DNA of 51,474 nucleotides from a virus. The position numbers were made by a program, and so were the translations under genes. Below, in pieces: positions 1-9,121 of this stretch; the stretch's first letter is position 1; every line of letters begins with the position of its first letter. The notes under the pieces were generated by a model. It made no database searches. It was not told where the DNA came from and saw only the letters and a program-made list of their open reading frames with translations. Location: the IMG/VR virus record IMGVR_UViG_3300024344_000022, positions 1 through 51,474 of that record. One strand, 5' to 3'.

Positions 1-127
1 CTAAAAATCCAGAACTGTTTCGGTAGTAAATATCGCCAGTGGCATCACTTCCTACTGCAAGTCCATAATTAGTTAAAATCATGTCATCAGCAGACTCGTC
101 AAAAAGCACCGATGATCCAGATGTTGC
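1..127. repeat. 127-nt exact direct repeat, left copy
   Basis: Bases 1-127 are identical to 35482-35608. The first mismatch is C at 128 against G at 35609. It lies within the fibre gene of both modules. The length equals a common largest k-mer in metagenome assembly, so this is likely an assembly-graph vertex marking where a circular genome closes on itself. Confidence 0.95.
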
Positions 128-1765
128 CCCAAAAAACTTTACGTCATGTCCGGTATCGTCTACACCGACTGTCACCGTGCTATCAATCTGGACAGCAGCA
201 TTTACATCAAGTCCAACGTCAAACTTAATTGCCTCACTGCTGTTGGTTGTGACAAATGTCATGTAAGCATTGTCAGCTTCTTCAAAAACCAAAGAAGTGG
301 CACTGTTATCAAGCATTTTAACAGAAGACGCAGCACTAAAACGCAACGCTCCATCTGCTCCGGCAGAAAGCGTAAGATCACCTGCTATGTCTACCGCTCC
401 GCTGAAATCACCTGTAGCTGCATCAACTTCACCGGATAATGTTAAGTTGCCTACACCTGTAACATTATTACTATCGTCTATAATAACGGAGCTTGCCTGT
501 AAAGTTCCTCCACCTGTTCCATTGGCGCGTGGCACTGCGTTGTCCGTAGACCCTACTGAGCCACCTATATCTCCACCGGACGATGCTGCCCATGACGGAA
601 TACCCGAATCAAGCGTTAAGACATTGCCGTTTGACCCAGCCGCTAAACGTGCGAGAAATCCGCTTGAATTGCGATAATAGATATCACCCGTAGCGTCCGA
701 TCCTACAGCTAATCCGAAATTGGTAAAAATCACATCATCGGCAGATTCATCAATCAACACACTCGATCCGCTTGTAGCACCAAAGAACTTGACATCGTAG
801 CCCGTATCATCAACCCCAACGGTGATCGTTCCGTCTATCTGCATGGCAGCATCTATGTCCATAGCAGCGTTTATATCGAGTGCCTTGTCAAACTTAACAG
901 CTTCGGAACTGTTAGTGGTAACAAAAGTCATATAGGCATTATCGGCCTCTTCTATGACCAATGAAGCTGAATTGTTGTCAAGAATCTTTATTGAGCTTGC
1001 AGCAGAAAAACGTAATGCTCCATCTGCACCAGCCGACAAAGTTAAATCGCCAGAGATGTCTGCATTGCCGTTTACGTCCAGTGAGCCAAAATCACCTTCA
1101 CCAGCTACGGTGATACCAGCGGCTCCATCTAATACGGTTAGTCCTACCGCATCTCCGTTGTCTGTAAACTTTAAATCTTTGCCGTTAGTTATAACTTTAA
1201 CTGTGACATCACCTGAGTTGCTCTCTGTTATGCTTAAAACGGACGATCCCGCATCTTTAAAGGTAAACACGCCAGTATGAGCATCGAGCGTTAGAGCGTC
1301 ACCTGAGTCGAGAACAATAGGGTTACCGGCTAACGTAGCACCTGTAGTTCCATCGTGTGTAATCGTAAAGTCAGAGCCTGCACCTAACGACAATACAGCA
1401 GAATCGCTTAACAATTTCAGATCATCACCGATGATTGCGTCCAGTGCTACAGATAATCCACCGTCCGTTTGTAACGCCCCATCGGTTGTTGACGTTGCAT
1501 TCGTTGTATTGTCTGTTTTGAGCAACCCTGATACGGTTAGGTTGTTCAGTTGGTTCGATGCAGACGTATCGTCGAGGTCACGGCTTGAATCCACAACTAA
1601 CGCTTTCGATGCCGTAACCTGCCCGGCTGTTACACCTAAGTTAGAAGCATCTAAACCGCCATTTATGGCTGACGAAGTTAGTAAATTGTCGAACTCGTTA
1701 TTGAGTTGTGCAGCAGTTAAAACTGCACCTGATGCAAATGTATGTACTCTGGATACAGAACCCAT
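1..1765 (-). CDS. Tail fibre, N-terminal 588 codons (copy A, cut by window edge)
   Basis: This is the amino-terminal part of a large fibre or spike protein; its carboxyl end lies beyond base 1. The start is the ATG at 1765-1763, three bases after the stop of the 977-aa gene upstream. The protein begins MGSVSRVHTF and matches the complete fibre at 34601-37468 almost residue for residue, including the repeated blocks built on DLTLSAGADGALRFSAASS. The first 127 bases of the window are identical to 35482-35608, and differences begin at base 128. By analogy with the complete copy, the missing end should carry an S74 intramolecular chaperone domain. The role in host-surface binding is inferred from architecture and gene order. 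Confidence 0.85.
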   Translation of the reverse strand, partial: MGSVSRVHTFASGAVLTAAQLNNEFDNLLTSSAINGGLDASNLGVTAGQVTASKALVVDSSRDLDDTSASNQLNNLTVSGLLKTDNTTNATSTTDGALQTDGGLSVALDAIIGDDLKLLSDSAVLSLGAGSDFTITHDGTTGATLAGNPIVLDSGDALTLDAHTGVFTFKDAGSSVLSITESNSGDVTVKVITNGKDLKFTDNGDAVGLTVLDGAAGITVAGEGDFGSLDVNGNADISGDLTLSAGADGALRFSAASSIKILDNNSASLVIEEADNAYMTFVTTNSSEAVKFDKALDINAAMDIDAAMQIDGTITVGVDDTGYDVKFFGATSGSSVLIDESADDVIFTNFGLAVGSDATGDIYYRNSSGFLARLAAGSNGNVLTLDSGIPSWAASSGGDIGGSVGSTDNAVPRANGTGGGTLQASSVIIDDSNNVTGVGNLTLSGEVDAATGDFSGAVDIAGDLTLSAGADGALRFSAASSVKMLDNSATSLVFEEADNAYMTFVTTNSSEAIKFDVGLDVNAAVQIDSTVTVGVDDTGHDVKFFGATSGSSVLFDESADDMILTNYGLAVGSDATGDIYYRNSSGFL

Positions 1766-1768
1766 TAT

Positions 1769-4702
1769 CTACCTCTGTGTCTGTCCTAATGTGGAAAGTA
1801 AATTTCTTCGTTCCTGGGCCTCTTCGCCCTGTTCTTCTGCTCTTGCAGTTATTGCACCGCCTTGCAATATTGTTCTCATCAAAGATTGGCGATCTGGAGG
1901 CATTTGCTCTAAAGCACTTTCAAGCTGTTTTGCATCTTCATGTGCTTTAAAAACATCGTTATCGGTTAAATCTTTTCGCTTTTTGCCTGTAACCTTACTT
2001 GCCCAAGCACTTGCCTCCGTCCAAGCATCAAGCCCTCTGCGTTTGGCTTCTGCAAGACCTTCCGCTCCCATTTTTGTGTAATTATTAAGAACCTTACGAC
2101 CCTCTGGAGAATAAGCCCTGATTAATAACTGGCTTCCATATTTTGGAGAAAATACAGCAAGAGCAGGGAAAAACTCTACCAATGTCACCATAACAGCCAA
2201 AGGATGCGTAAGACCACCAGCGGCTGTTCTGGACAACTGACTTATCTCACCCCTTGGAGCCAAACCGGTAGCAAGTGTTGGCCGAAGATTTGCCCCTAAG
2301 ACCTGAGAAATCATTTCTGGCCTGTTGGTAACTTCTGATAACTCAGCTAAGGTTTCAAACGCTAATCCTGTATCGTCATCAAAGGCATTTAAAACAGACC
2401 GCAACACCTCGCGTTCTTTGCCAGGCTGTTTTAATATTGTTTCAAAGACAGGCGAACCATCTTCAACAACAGCTTTTCCTTCTTCATCTACTACAATCCT
2501 TCGCCTACTGTCAGGAGTTTTAATACGCAAATCATCACTAAGCCTTTTCATAAAATCTTGAAAGTCCATATGCTCACGCATTGCAAGGCTGTAATCGCCT
2601 AATTCAATAGTTGGAAATTCTCCAGTATCGGCATCTCCATAAAACTCTTTTAATATATTCTTTTCATTAGCAGCCCAACTCTCAACCTTGTCAGGATCAA
2701 TAAAAGCAAACTCTCCCTCAAGGCGTTCAATGTCTCTTAACTTTTCCTGTTCGAGGATATCGTCATACTTACCGGCCTTATCTCCTTTTGTAACTTTTGA
2801 CCTGGAGAACTTTTTAACAAATGCATCTCTTCCTTGTCTTATAATATCAAATAGTTCTTGCTCAGGAATATTATAAGTTTCTGGATTACTGTAAAATTCA
2901 ACTGCATCATCGCCCTTTTTATAGATAGGTAACCCTTCTCTCATTTGCTGAGATCTTGCAGCAGGGAAGTTTTTAGTGTAATAGTCGTTCAAGAACATGT
3001 CAGCATCAAAACCGCCTGCCCCTAACTCGCCAAACACATCTAATGATTCTAAAATATCTCTTCTAATCTGAGGATCTTTATAGCCTGCTTCTATATCTCT
3101 TTGTAGTCCCTTTTTTACCTTTTGCTTACGAAGCCCCATAACATGAGCATTCATCGTTATAGGGTCATCAGCAACTTTACCTATATAGTCACGGGTATAA
3201 GCATATATATCATCTAAAACCCTTGTAGCGTTAGTTGTAGGGCCATCTTTGCCATACCGTAGATCACCTACTAACTGTTTAAACTTATCAAGCTGTTCAA
3301 GGGTTATAAACCCATCATTAAACCTTGGGTCATACAAGCTTTCTAATGCGTTAACCACTCCCTTTTGCCCTGTCTCTCCAAAGAAGGGCCGAAACTCAGG
3401 AATAACTTGACCAAGCATGTTTTCTTTAAATTGAAAATCGTTTTTTATTAAATTCTGCAAGCCATTTCTAAAATCTTGAACCCCCACTGTAATTTTATCC
3501 ATGTGGAGAAGCTTGCGTCTTTCATCTTGTATTTTTGTTTGGTTTTTCTTGTATTCCTGTACAGCATCAGTAATGTTTGAGGCCAGTTTACGAGAAACAA
3601 TAGCATCTCCGCTAACCTTGCGTCCATTTACAACTTCATCACCTTGACGTATAGCCTTAAGGACAACGCCTGTTTGCTTTGAATCATTTGTGGCTGTATC
3701 AACAACCTTACGCACCAACCTTTCGGGAAGGTTCCAGGTAAAAGACAAAGTATTAAACAACAAGCCTTCCAAAGTTCCTCTCAAAGAACCTTTTTCTCCT
3801 ACAGTTTTTTCAATTTGTTCTTGCGTTTTTTCAACAGCTTTTTCTTTAAAGCCTTTTATCTTGTCTAATCCCGTTTTAGGAAGACTTGAATATTTTTCTT
3901 TTATTTCTCGCAACCGAGTTCCATAAGGCGAGTCTTCTAATAGAGAATTTAATCTATCAACTTTGTCTTTAGTAAAGTTTTTAATAGGGGCCATTACAGG
4001 ACGAGCTACTCTACGCGCACCGGCTCCAACTATCTTCCCTGCACCTTTAGCTGTTGCCTTGCCTGCCCTAAAACCAAGAGAAGGTAAAGCTAAGGTAGGA
4101 TCTAATCTTTGCGCAGCACTACCAACACGTTCTGCTTTTTCAGCAAACCCTTTTGTTTTGCCTGCCTTAGATAGGGCTTTGGCTCCCACAGAAGCACCTT
4201 TTGCTCCTACCGCAGTGCCACCAGCCAACATACTTAATATATCTAATGGTCGTTCTTGTATTCCTCTCCCGGTAAACTCGTATTCACCATCTTTTTTATC
4301 AAAACCAACGGCTCCGGCAAGCCCTTCGCCTAACTGTTCAGCCATTTGAATGTTTTTAGGACTAAACTGAGTCCCTAAAGCCAACTCAGCACCTCCAGCG
4401 ACCCCTCTCCCAAGTGCTTCTGCGGTATCAAGAGGATTCATAACAGCTGTAGCTAAATCTTCTACTATTGCACCAGCACTTGAAGGGATATTACCCAACG
4501 TCTTTAATACATTAAACCCTTCTTCTGGGTCATAAGCAAAAGTAGCTCGATCTTCTTCTTCTGCTACATTGACGCTGTATTTATCGCCATATTTTTCTGA
4601 GAATTGCAATCCCAACGATTCACTGTTTCGGTCTGCATATTCTGGCTTGGCCTTTTTTATTGCCTCACCAAGCTGAATGTATGTGTCAAATTTATATGCC
4701 AT
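1769..4702 (-). CDS. Large internal virion protein (copy A, 977 aa)
   Basis: A 977-residue protein encoded between the fibre and a 535-aa structural gene, joined to the latter by a TAATG stop-start overlap at 4702. The N-terminal third is rich in Ala, Gly and Lys, with candidate amphipathic or membrane-active stretches around residues 160-250. The middle is charged and helical, and a hydrophobic stretch lies near residues 840-880. The right-hand module has a 681-aa protein in the same place with weak similarity, chiefly near the end (EISQLSR against EISQIGR, then VFSPK against LFSPR). The genes are therefore allelic but very diverged. The position fits an ejected or internal core protein as in other podoviruses; no catalytic motif is visible. 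Base composition is more AT-rich than the capsid genes. Confidence 0.7.
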   Translation of the reverse strand: MAYKFDTYIQLGEAIKKAKPEYADRNSESLGLQFSEKYGDKYSVNVAEEEDRATFAYDPEEGFNVLKTLGNIPSSAGAIVEDLATAVMNPLDTAEALGRGVAGGAELALGTQFSPKNIQMAEQLGEGLAGAVGFDKKDGEYEFTGRGIQERPLDILSMLAGGTAVGAKGASVGAKALSKAGKTKGFAEKAERVGSAAQRLDPTLALPSLGFRAGKATAKGAGKIVGAGARRVARPVMAPIKNFTKDKVDRLNSLLEDSPYGTRLREIKEKYSSLPKTGLDKIKGFKEKAVEKTQEQIEKTVGEKGSLRGTLEGLLFNTLSFTWNLPERLVRKVVDTATNDSKQTGVVLKAIRQGDEVVNGRKVSGDAIVSRKLASNITDAVQEYKKNQTKIQDERRKLLHMDKITVGVQDFRNGLQNLIKNDFQFKENMLGQVIPEFRPFFGETGQKGVVNALESLYDPRFNDGFITLEQLDKFKQLVGDLRYGKDGPTTNATRVLDDIYAYTRDYIGKVADDPITMNAHVMGLRKQKVKKGLQRDIEAGYKDPQIRRDILESLDVFGELGAGGFDADMFLNDYYTKNFPAARSQQMREGLPIYKKGDDAVEFYSNPETYNIPEQELFDIIRQGRDAFVKKFSRSKVTKGDKAGKYDDILEQEKLRDIERLEGEFAFIDPDKVESWAANEKNILKEFYGDADTGEFPTIELGDYSLAMREHMDFQDFMKRLSDDLRIKTPDSRRRIVVDEEGKAVVEDGSPVFETILKQPGKEREVLRSVLNAFDDDTGLAFETLAELSEVTNRPEMISQVLGANLRPTLATGLAPRGEISQLSRTAAGGLTHPLAVMVTLVEFFPALAVFSPKYGSQLLIRAYSPEGRKVLNNYTKMGAEGLAEAKRRGLDAWTEASAWASKVTGKKRKDLTDNDVFKAHEDAKQLESALEQMPPDRQSLMRTILQGGAITARAEEQGEEAQERRNLLSTLGQTQR

Positions 4703-6309
4703 TATTCATCCAATGATATTTCATCGTTTGCAAGAGCCGTTGAAAAGTCAGTAGCACTGTCTATAGGAGAGCCAATCAATTGCTCAAAATAACCAAACAC
4801 CCTGTTGCGATATCTAGGATCTATTAACCCTTGTCCTGGCTGATCTTCTGTCCCTATATAAGCGTTAACTTGATCCATTGCGGCTTTTTGTTTTGCGTTA
4901 TGAACTTTTTCTATAAGATCAAACATTTCTCTTACAGTTGATTGAGCAAATATACCACCTTGGCTTGTCATTCTTTCATAAGGAGATTGAAGTAGTTTTT
5001 CAAATAATCCTTGAGACTCTTTAACCATATTAGCATCTTCCACCCTAACGGTAGCAGGGTCAAAGAATCGTTGATACTGTTGGAAGATAGCTGCATTTTC
5101 TATTGGCCCAGGATCTTTTTGAAATTTCTCAAAAACAACCTTAGCATTATCATATAAGGCTTTGCCCCCACTTTTCGGATCTAAATAACCACCTTCAACA
5201 TTTAACTGTGTGGCCTTATTTAAAGAATCCACGCTTTTTTGAATTTCTCCATAGTCAGCCCCAGATGCTTCGGCTAACGCTACTTTAGCTTCCTCCATAG
5301 CAACTTCAAAATCTTTTTCCATGCCTTCTCTTGCAATTTTCAGCTTTTCATCTGTTTGACCCAAGGTACGTTCTTCCACGTCTTTTGCTCTGCGTCGAGT
5401 CATTTCATCTGAAGCCACCTTACCGCCTCCGGCAATAGCCTTACCTAACGTATCAAGCGAAAGGAAACCGCCTGTATCGGCCCTCTCTTCAGCGACCCCT
5501 GGAGTACGACCTGTTAATGCCCCAATAAGGTTAGCTCTTGCCATACGCTCTTCTGTGGCCTTGTCAGCCTTCCGTTGTGCCTTGCCTTGAGCTACGTTGC
5601 TAAGTAGTCCACCACCCAATTGAGCAATCTGAGCCGCTACTTCTGGGTTGTTTTTAATTAACTGGCCTATCTTACCAAAAAAAGAAGATGATTCTTTTGG
5701 CTCTACTGTTGTTGTTGAAGCAGAAGGCTTTGGAGTAACAGCTTTTTTTTCTTCAACTTCAGGTACATCAAAGTTTTTTCTCATTTCATCTGTTACAACA
5801 ACAGGAGGTATTTCCTCTTTAATAGGTGGAGGTGTCGGCATAAGCTCTTCTCTGCGCTTATCTCGATTTACCTGATCATCTTCTGAGCCTAAGCCAAGAA
5901 TAATTCTTTCTTTGTCTTCGCCTGTAATATCACCGCCCATGTCTTTAGCGGTAATAAAACTACCCAAAGATTTTTTATCCTTAGTGTATGGATCTTTTGT
6001 AACGTCTAAATTTCCAGTTAATATAGAAAACAAAGGATCTGTTGGTTTAGTATCGACTGTTATAAGAGGCGATCCAAGACCATCCCTTCCTTGCAATAAC
6101 ACACTTTGAGCAGCCTCATCAAATTCTTCTTCAGAAGCTCCTTCCATACCTGGAGGAGTTTTTACGTTTAAATTCACCCCTGTCATATTCTTGTCCGGTG
6201 CAGGCAAGCCCAGTTTTAGACGTTCTTCTTCTAATCGCCTTTTAAATTGTTCTTCAGTTTCGCCCGGCATCATTTTAATTGGTGGCATACTGCCTAATAA
6301 TTCACTCAT
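4702..6309 (-). CDS. Internal virion protein (copy A, 535 aa)
   Basis: A 535-residue acidic protein of unknown function in the virion operon. The first 190 residues are low-complexity and rich in Glu, Asp, Lys and Pro, suggesting disorder. From about residue 215 it shares a strongly conserved block with the 507-aa protein at 39513-41036 (the AQIAQLGGG, RMARANLIGALTGRTP and LDTLGKAI motifs), followed by a long helical region and an acidic end. It is coupled to the next gene by TAATG. The conserved glycine-rich block and position suggest a core or ejection protein, but no enzyme motif is seen. Like its 977-aa neighbour it is more AT-rich than the capsid genes. Confidence 0.65.
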   Translation of the reverse strand: MSELLGSMPPIKMMPGETEEQFKRRLEEERLKLGLPAPDKNMTGVNLNVKTPPGMEGASEEEFDEAAQSVLLQGRDGLGSPLITVDTKPTDPLFSILTGNLDVTKDPYTKDKKSLGSFITAKDMGGDITGEDKERIILGLGSEDDQVNRDKRREELMPTPPPIKEEIPPVVVTDEMRKNFDVPEVEEKKAVTPKPSASTTTVEPKESSSFFGKIGQLIKNNPEVAAQIAQLGGGLLSNVAQGKAQRKADKATEERMARANLIGALTGRTPGVAEERADTGGFLSLDTLGKAIAGGGKVASDEMTRRRAKDVEERTLGQTDEKLKIAREGMEKDFEVAMEEAKVALAEASGADYGEIQKSVDSLNKATQLNVEGGYLDPKSGGKALYDNAKVVFEKFQKDPGPIENAAIFQQYQRFFDPATVRVEDANMVKESQGLFEKLLQSPYERMTSQGGIFAQSTVREMFDLIEKVHNAKQKAAMDQVNAYIGTEDQPGQGLIDPRYRNRVFGYFEQLIGSPIDSATDFSTALANDEISLDE

Positions 6310-6329
6310 TGATTTTTCCTATTCTCTCG

Positions 6330-6695
6330 TTATCCACCAAACATCGGCCTACCCCCTACAGGGGTTCCAAATTTCATACTTTGTTCCATAGCAGCCCTTG
6401 CAGCGTCACTCATTCCACCCATTCCACCCGTAGCTGGTTGTCCAATTTTACCAACCAAATCGCTTATAAGTTTTTGAGTGATCGGATCGCCTAACAATTT
6501 TTGCCCAATTCCAGGCTGTGATGCCTGTTGTGGTGCTGAAGGCTGGGCTTGCGGATTAAACGACTGTATCATTTTATCCTGTTTCGCCTGTTCCTCCATG
6601 CGTTTCTGATCGCGTTTGGCTTGCTGATTTGCCATCAACCCCTGCGCTGCACTTAACCCCATTGAGGCTACCATTGGTGCTGTAAAAAATGCCAT
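6330..6695 (-). CDS. Small virion-associated protein (copy A, 121 aa)
   Basis: A 121-residue protein starting with a short hydrophobic segment (MAFFTAPMVASMGLSAAQGLM), followed by a basic, Gln-rich helix with repeated QQAKRDQKRMEEQAKQDK-type residues. It then has a Pro/Gln-rich linker and a conserved PITQKLISDL motif. The 95-aa gene at 41052-41339 is its counterpart (AKRDQQRMEQQAKQDKLIQ) and lacks the Gly/Met-rich tail. It sits between two internal virion protein genes. The function is unknown; a membrane-active peptide or core component is possible. Confidence 0.6.
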   Translation of the reverse strand: MAFFTAPMVASMGLSAAQGLMANQQAKRDQKRMEEQAKQDKMIQSFNPQAQPSAPQQASQPGIGQKLLGDPITQKLISDLVGKIGQPATGGMGGMSDAARAAMEQSMKFGTPVGGRPMFGG

Positions 6696-6706
6696 TTTAT
6701 GCCTTT

Positions 6707-9121
6707 CTATGTACGTTCAAATTCGTCAGTAACAGCATTGTAATTACCAACCGTTTGCCCTGATGAGGCATTTATCAATTTTCTTTTGCCATTTTTATCA
6801 ACAAATATTCTTAATTGACCTGACCCTAAATCTGGATTGTTTTCTAAGAAACGATTAACAGATTGACGTTCTCTATTTTCTTCGTCTCCAAGATTTCCTC
6901 TTGTGCCTGTTACTTCTCCTCCGGCAACATTTATTACTGATCCAGTTCCTCCTCCAGCCGCTACACCATCTTCATCGCCACCTCTATCACTGAAATCTGT
7001 TCCTGTACGTAATGCCTCTCGTATTAATTCTACAGATTCTGGATCAAAAGATTGTATGTTTTGCGTTAGACCTTCTAATAATTGTGGCGTTCCTGGCTTA
7101 TCTCTTAATTCTTGACCAGCAAGAATAGCACCAATCAAGTCCATATCAGCTTGTCTTCCAGCCAATGTTGAATCATCGCCTAACATTCCGGTCAAGCCGG
7201 CTCTACGCAGTTCAGCTTCCAATGTTGGATCGTCTTCAAACTCACCCGTCAAACCAGCGCGTGTGGCATCACGTCTTAATGCAGCCGTATCCAGTTCACT
7301 CTCCAATGCTCTTGCTTGCTGAGTCTCTACTGGAGCCATGTTCGCTGCACCTGTATCAAACAGTCCGGTCTGACCGGCTTCAGCTATTCTACGCTGTAGG
7401 TCTTCGGTCTGTAATCCGCTACCTGTGGTTTCACCCGTTAGCGTTTGCCGACCATCAATCTCACCAAACAACTGCGATTCTAACTGCTGACCAGCTAATG
7501 TTTTCTGACCATCATCTCCAAACTCGCCAGTTAAGGCAGCGTCTGCACGTTCCTGACCCCTACTTAACGCATCAAGTTCTGCGCTCTGTCTTTTTGCAGC
7601 CATTGTTTCATCGCGTTCAAATATTCCAGTTTGACCGGCTCTGGCAATGTCACGATTCAACGCTTGCGTTAGGGTGTCCTGTTGAGATCGAGTTTCCTGT
7701 AGACCCATACCGCGCTGGCCTAAATCAAAACCCTGAGCATCACGTAAGTCCTGTTGTCTGCGTTGTGCAGCCTGAGCTTCGAGTGCTAAACGGTTACGTT
7801 CATCGCCTTCACCCATTCTCGCTAAAGCGGCCGCTGTATCGCCTCCACCTCGCAACACACCATATCGACCCAACTGCTCGACCAAAGCCTTACGCGCTTC
7901 GTTCTGTCTGAATTGCTGATCGGCTAATTGTGAGGCCATAATCGGATCGTCTGTTCCACCGATTCGATCCATGTATTGCTGACGTAGTGCATCTTCTAGC
8001 GTATCAGCCATTGGTGCAGCTTCCGGTTCAACCACATTCTGCATAGCTGCCATATCTGCACCGGCATCTGGATTGTAAGGCGAAGGTTCAGTAGCATCAG
8101 CAGTTAGCTTTTTAACAAAATCTGCATCACTTAAAGGATTTTCTGTAAGCGCAGTTGCTTTAGTGGTTAAGTCTTTAACAAAATCTGGATCACCTAAAGG
8201 ATTTTCTGTAAGCGGTTGATTTGACCGTTCTTCTGCTAAGTCTTTAACGAACTCTGGATTACTTAAAGGGTTAGTCTCGGTTCTAACAGGCTCAGTTGCT
8301 TTAGCAGTTAAGTCTTGAACATACTCTGGGTTACTTAGAGGATTAGTATCAGGCGTAACTGGCGCAGTTGCTTTAGTAGTTAGGTCTTGAACGAACTCTG
8401 TATTACTTAAAGGGTTAGTTTCAGTTGTAACTGGCGCAGTTGCATCGGCAGTCAGCTTTTCAACAAAATCTGAATCACTTAAAGGGTTCGTTTCAGTTCT
8501 AACCGGTTCGGTTGCTTTAGTAGTTAAGTCTCGAACGAACTCTGTATTACTTAAAGGGTTCGTTTCAGTTCTAACCGGCTCAGTTGCTTTGGTAGTTAGG
8601 TCTCGAACAAACTCTGTATTACTTAAAGGGTTAGTCTCAGTAGCTGGCGGCTTTGAGCGTTCTTCTGTCATTGCCCGAACCGTTGATACATTACTTAAAG
8701 GGTTACTGTCAGTTGTAACTGGCTTAGTAGCTTTAGTAGTTAAGTCTTGAACAAACTTTGTATTACTTAAAGGGTTAGTCTCAGTAGCTGGCGGTCTACC
8801 AAAGTTCGGATTGCTTGTCGGGTTTGTCGTAGTTGCCGTAAGGTTACCGGGTGGTGGTGGAGGTGGTGGCATGGCTGGTGGTGTATTAGCACCCTGACTT
8901 GGAGTCGCTGTCGTTGTTGACGTATCTACGCCTCCTACGTTTCCTCCGACACCCGGAGCCATATTTGCGGCTTGGTTATTTGCACCGAATCCACTGCCGG
9001 TAGCACCTCCTTGTATGGCAGCAACTAATGGATCAACGCCTGTGTTCATTTGGTCATAGCCAACCGCGTTACCTTTTTTAGGCTTCTTGCCTAACATCAT
9101 CTCGTTATAGCTTACCGCCAT
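6707..9121 (-). CDS. Repeat-rich internal virion protein (copy A, 804 aa)
   Basis: An 804-residue protein with three parts. Residues 1-100 are Gly/Pro/Thr-rich and include a polyproline run. Residues about 105-345 contain eleven tandem units that start NPLS or NPTS and continue with a phrase such as FVRDLTTKATEPV. The remaining two thirds are helical and Gln/Arg/Ala-rich, with LTGEF or LTGML repeats spaced by acidic residues. The helical part is nearly identical to that of the 806-aa protein at 41351-43771, while the tandem region differs in unit type and number. It overlaps the nozzle gene upstream by TAATG at 9121. A structural or ejected core protein is likely; length changes in the repeats could tune dimensions or flexibility. 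Confidence 0.7.
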   Translation of the reverse strand: MAVSYNEMMLGKKPKKGNAVGYDQMNTGVDPLVAAIQGGATGSGFGANNQAANMAPGVGGNVGGVDTSTTTATPSQGANTPPAMPPPPPPPGNLTATTTNPTSNPNFGRPPATETNPLSNTKFVQDLTTKATKPVTTDSNPLSNVSTVRAMTEERSKPPATETNPLSNTEFVRDLTTKATEPVRTETNPLSNTEFVRDLTTKATEPVRTETNPLSDSDFVEKLTADATAPVTTETNPLSNTEFVQDLTTKATAPVTPDTNPLSNPEYVQDLTAKATEPVRTETNPLSNPEFVKDLAEERSNQPLTENPLGDPDFVKDLTTKATALTENPLSDADFVKKLTADATEPSPYNPDAGADMAAMQNVVEPEAAPMADTLEDALRQQYMDRIGGTDDPIMASQLADQQFRQNEARKALVEQLGRYGVLRGGGDTAAALARMGEGDERNRLALEAQAAQRRQQDLRDAQGFDLGQRGMGLQETRSQQDTLTQALNRDIARAGQTGIFERDETMAAKRQSAELDALSRGQERADAALTGEFGDDGQKTLAGQQLESQLFGEIDGRQTLTGETTGSGLQTEDLQRRIAEAGQTGLFDTGAANMAPVETQQARALESELDTAALRRDATRAGLTGEFEDDPTLEAELRRAGLTGMLGDDSTLAGRQADMDLIGAILAGQELRDKPGTPQLLEGLTQNIQSFDPESVELIREALRTGTDFSDRGGDEDGVAAGGGTGSVINVAGGEVTGTRGNLGDEENRERQSVNRFLENNPDLGSGQLRIFVDKNGKRKLINASSGQTVGNYNAVTDEFERT
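8080..8810 (-). repeat. In-frame tandem repeats, about 24 codons per unit (copy A)
   Basis: Eleven imperfect units inside the 804-aa gene, each opening with Asn-Pro-(Leu/Thr)-(Ser/Gly). Most are about 24 codons long; the first (promoter-proximal) unit is of the short 15-16 codon type that dominates the other module. Neighbouring units near 8280-8640 are almost identical at DNA level, which points to recent slippage or unequal recombination. Confidence 0.85.

Noticed and set aside
7165-7911. Long plus-strand frame (248 codons) opposite the 804-aa gene, with a 301-codon equivalent at 41755-42660
   Set aside because: Both arise antisense to the conserved Gln/Arg-rich helical repeat region, have His/Leu/Gln-rich nonsense composition and no ribosome site; their parallel presence follows from conservation of the real genes.
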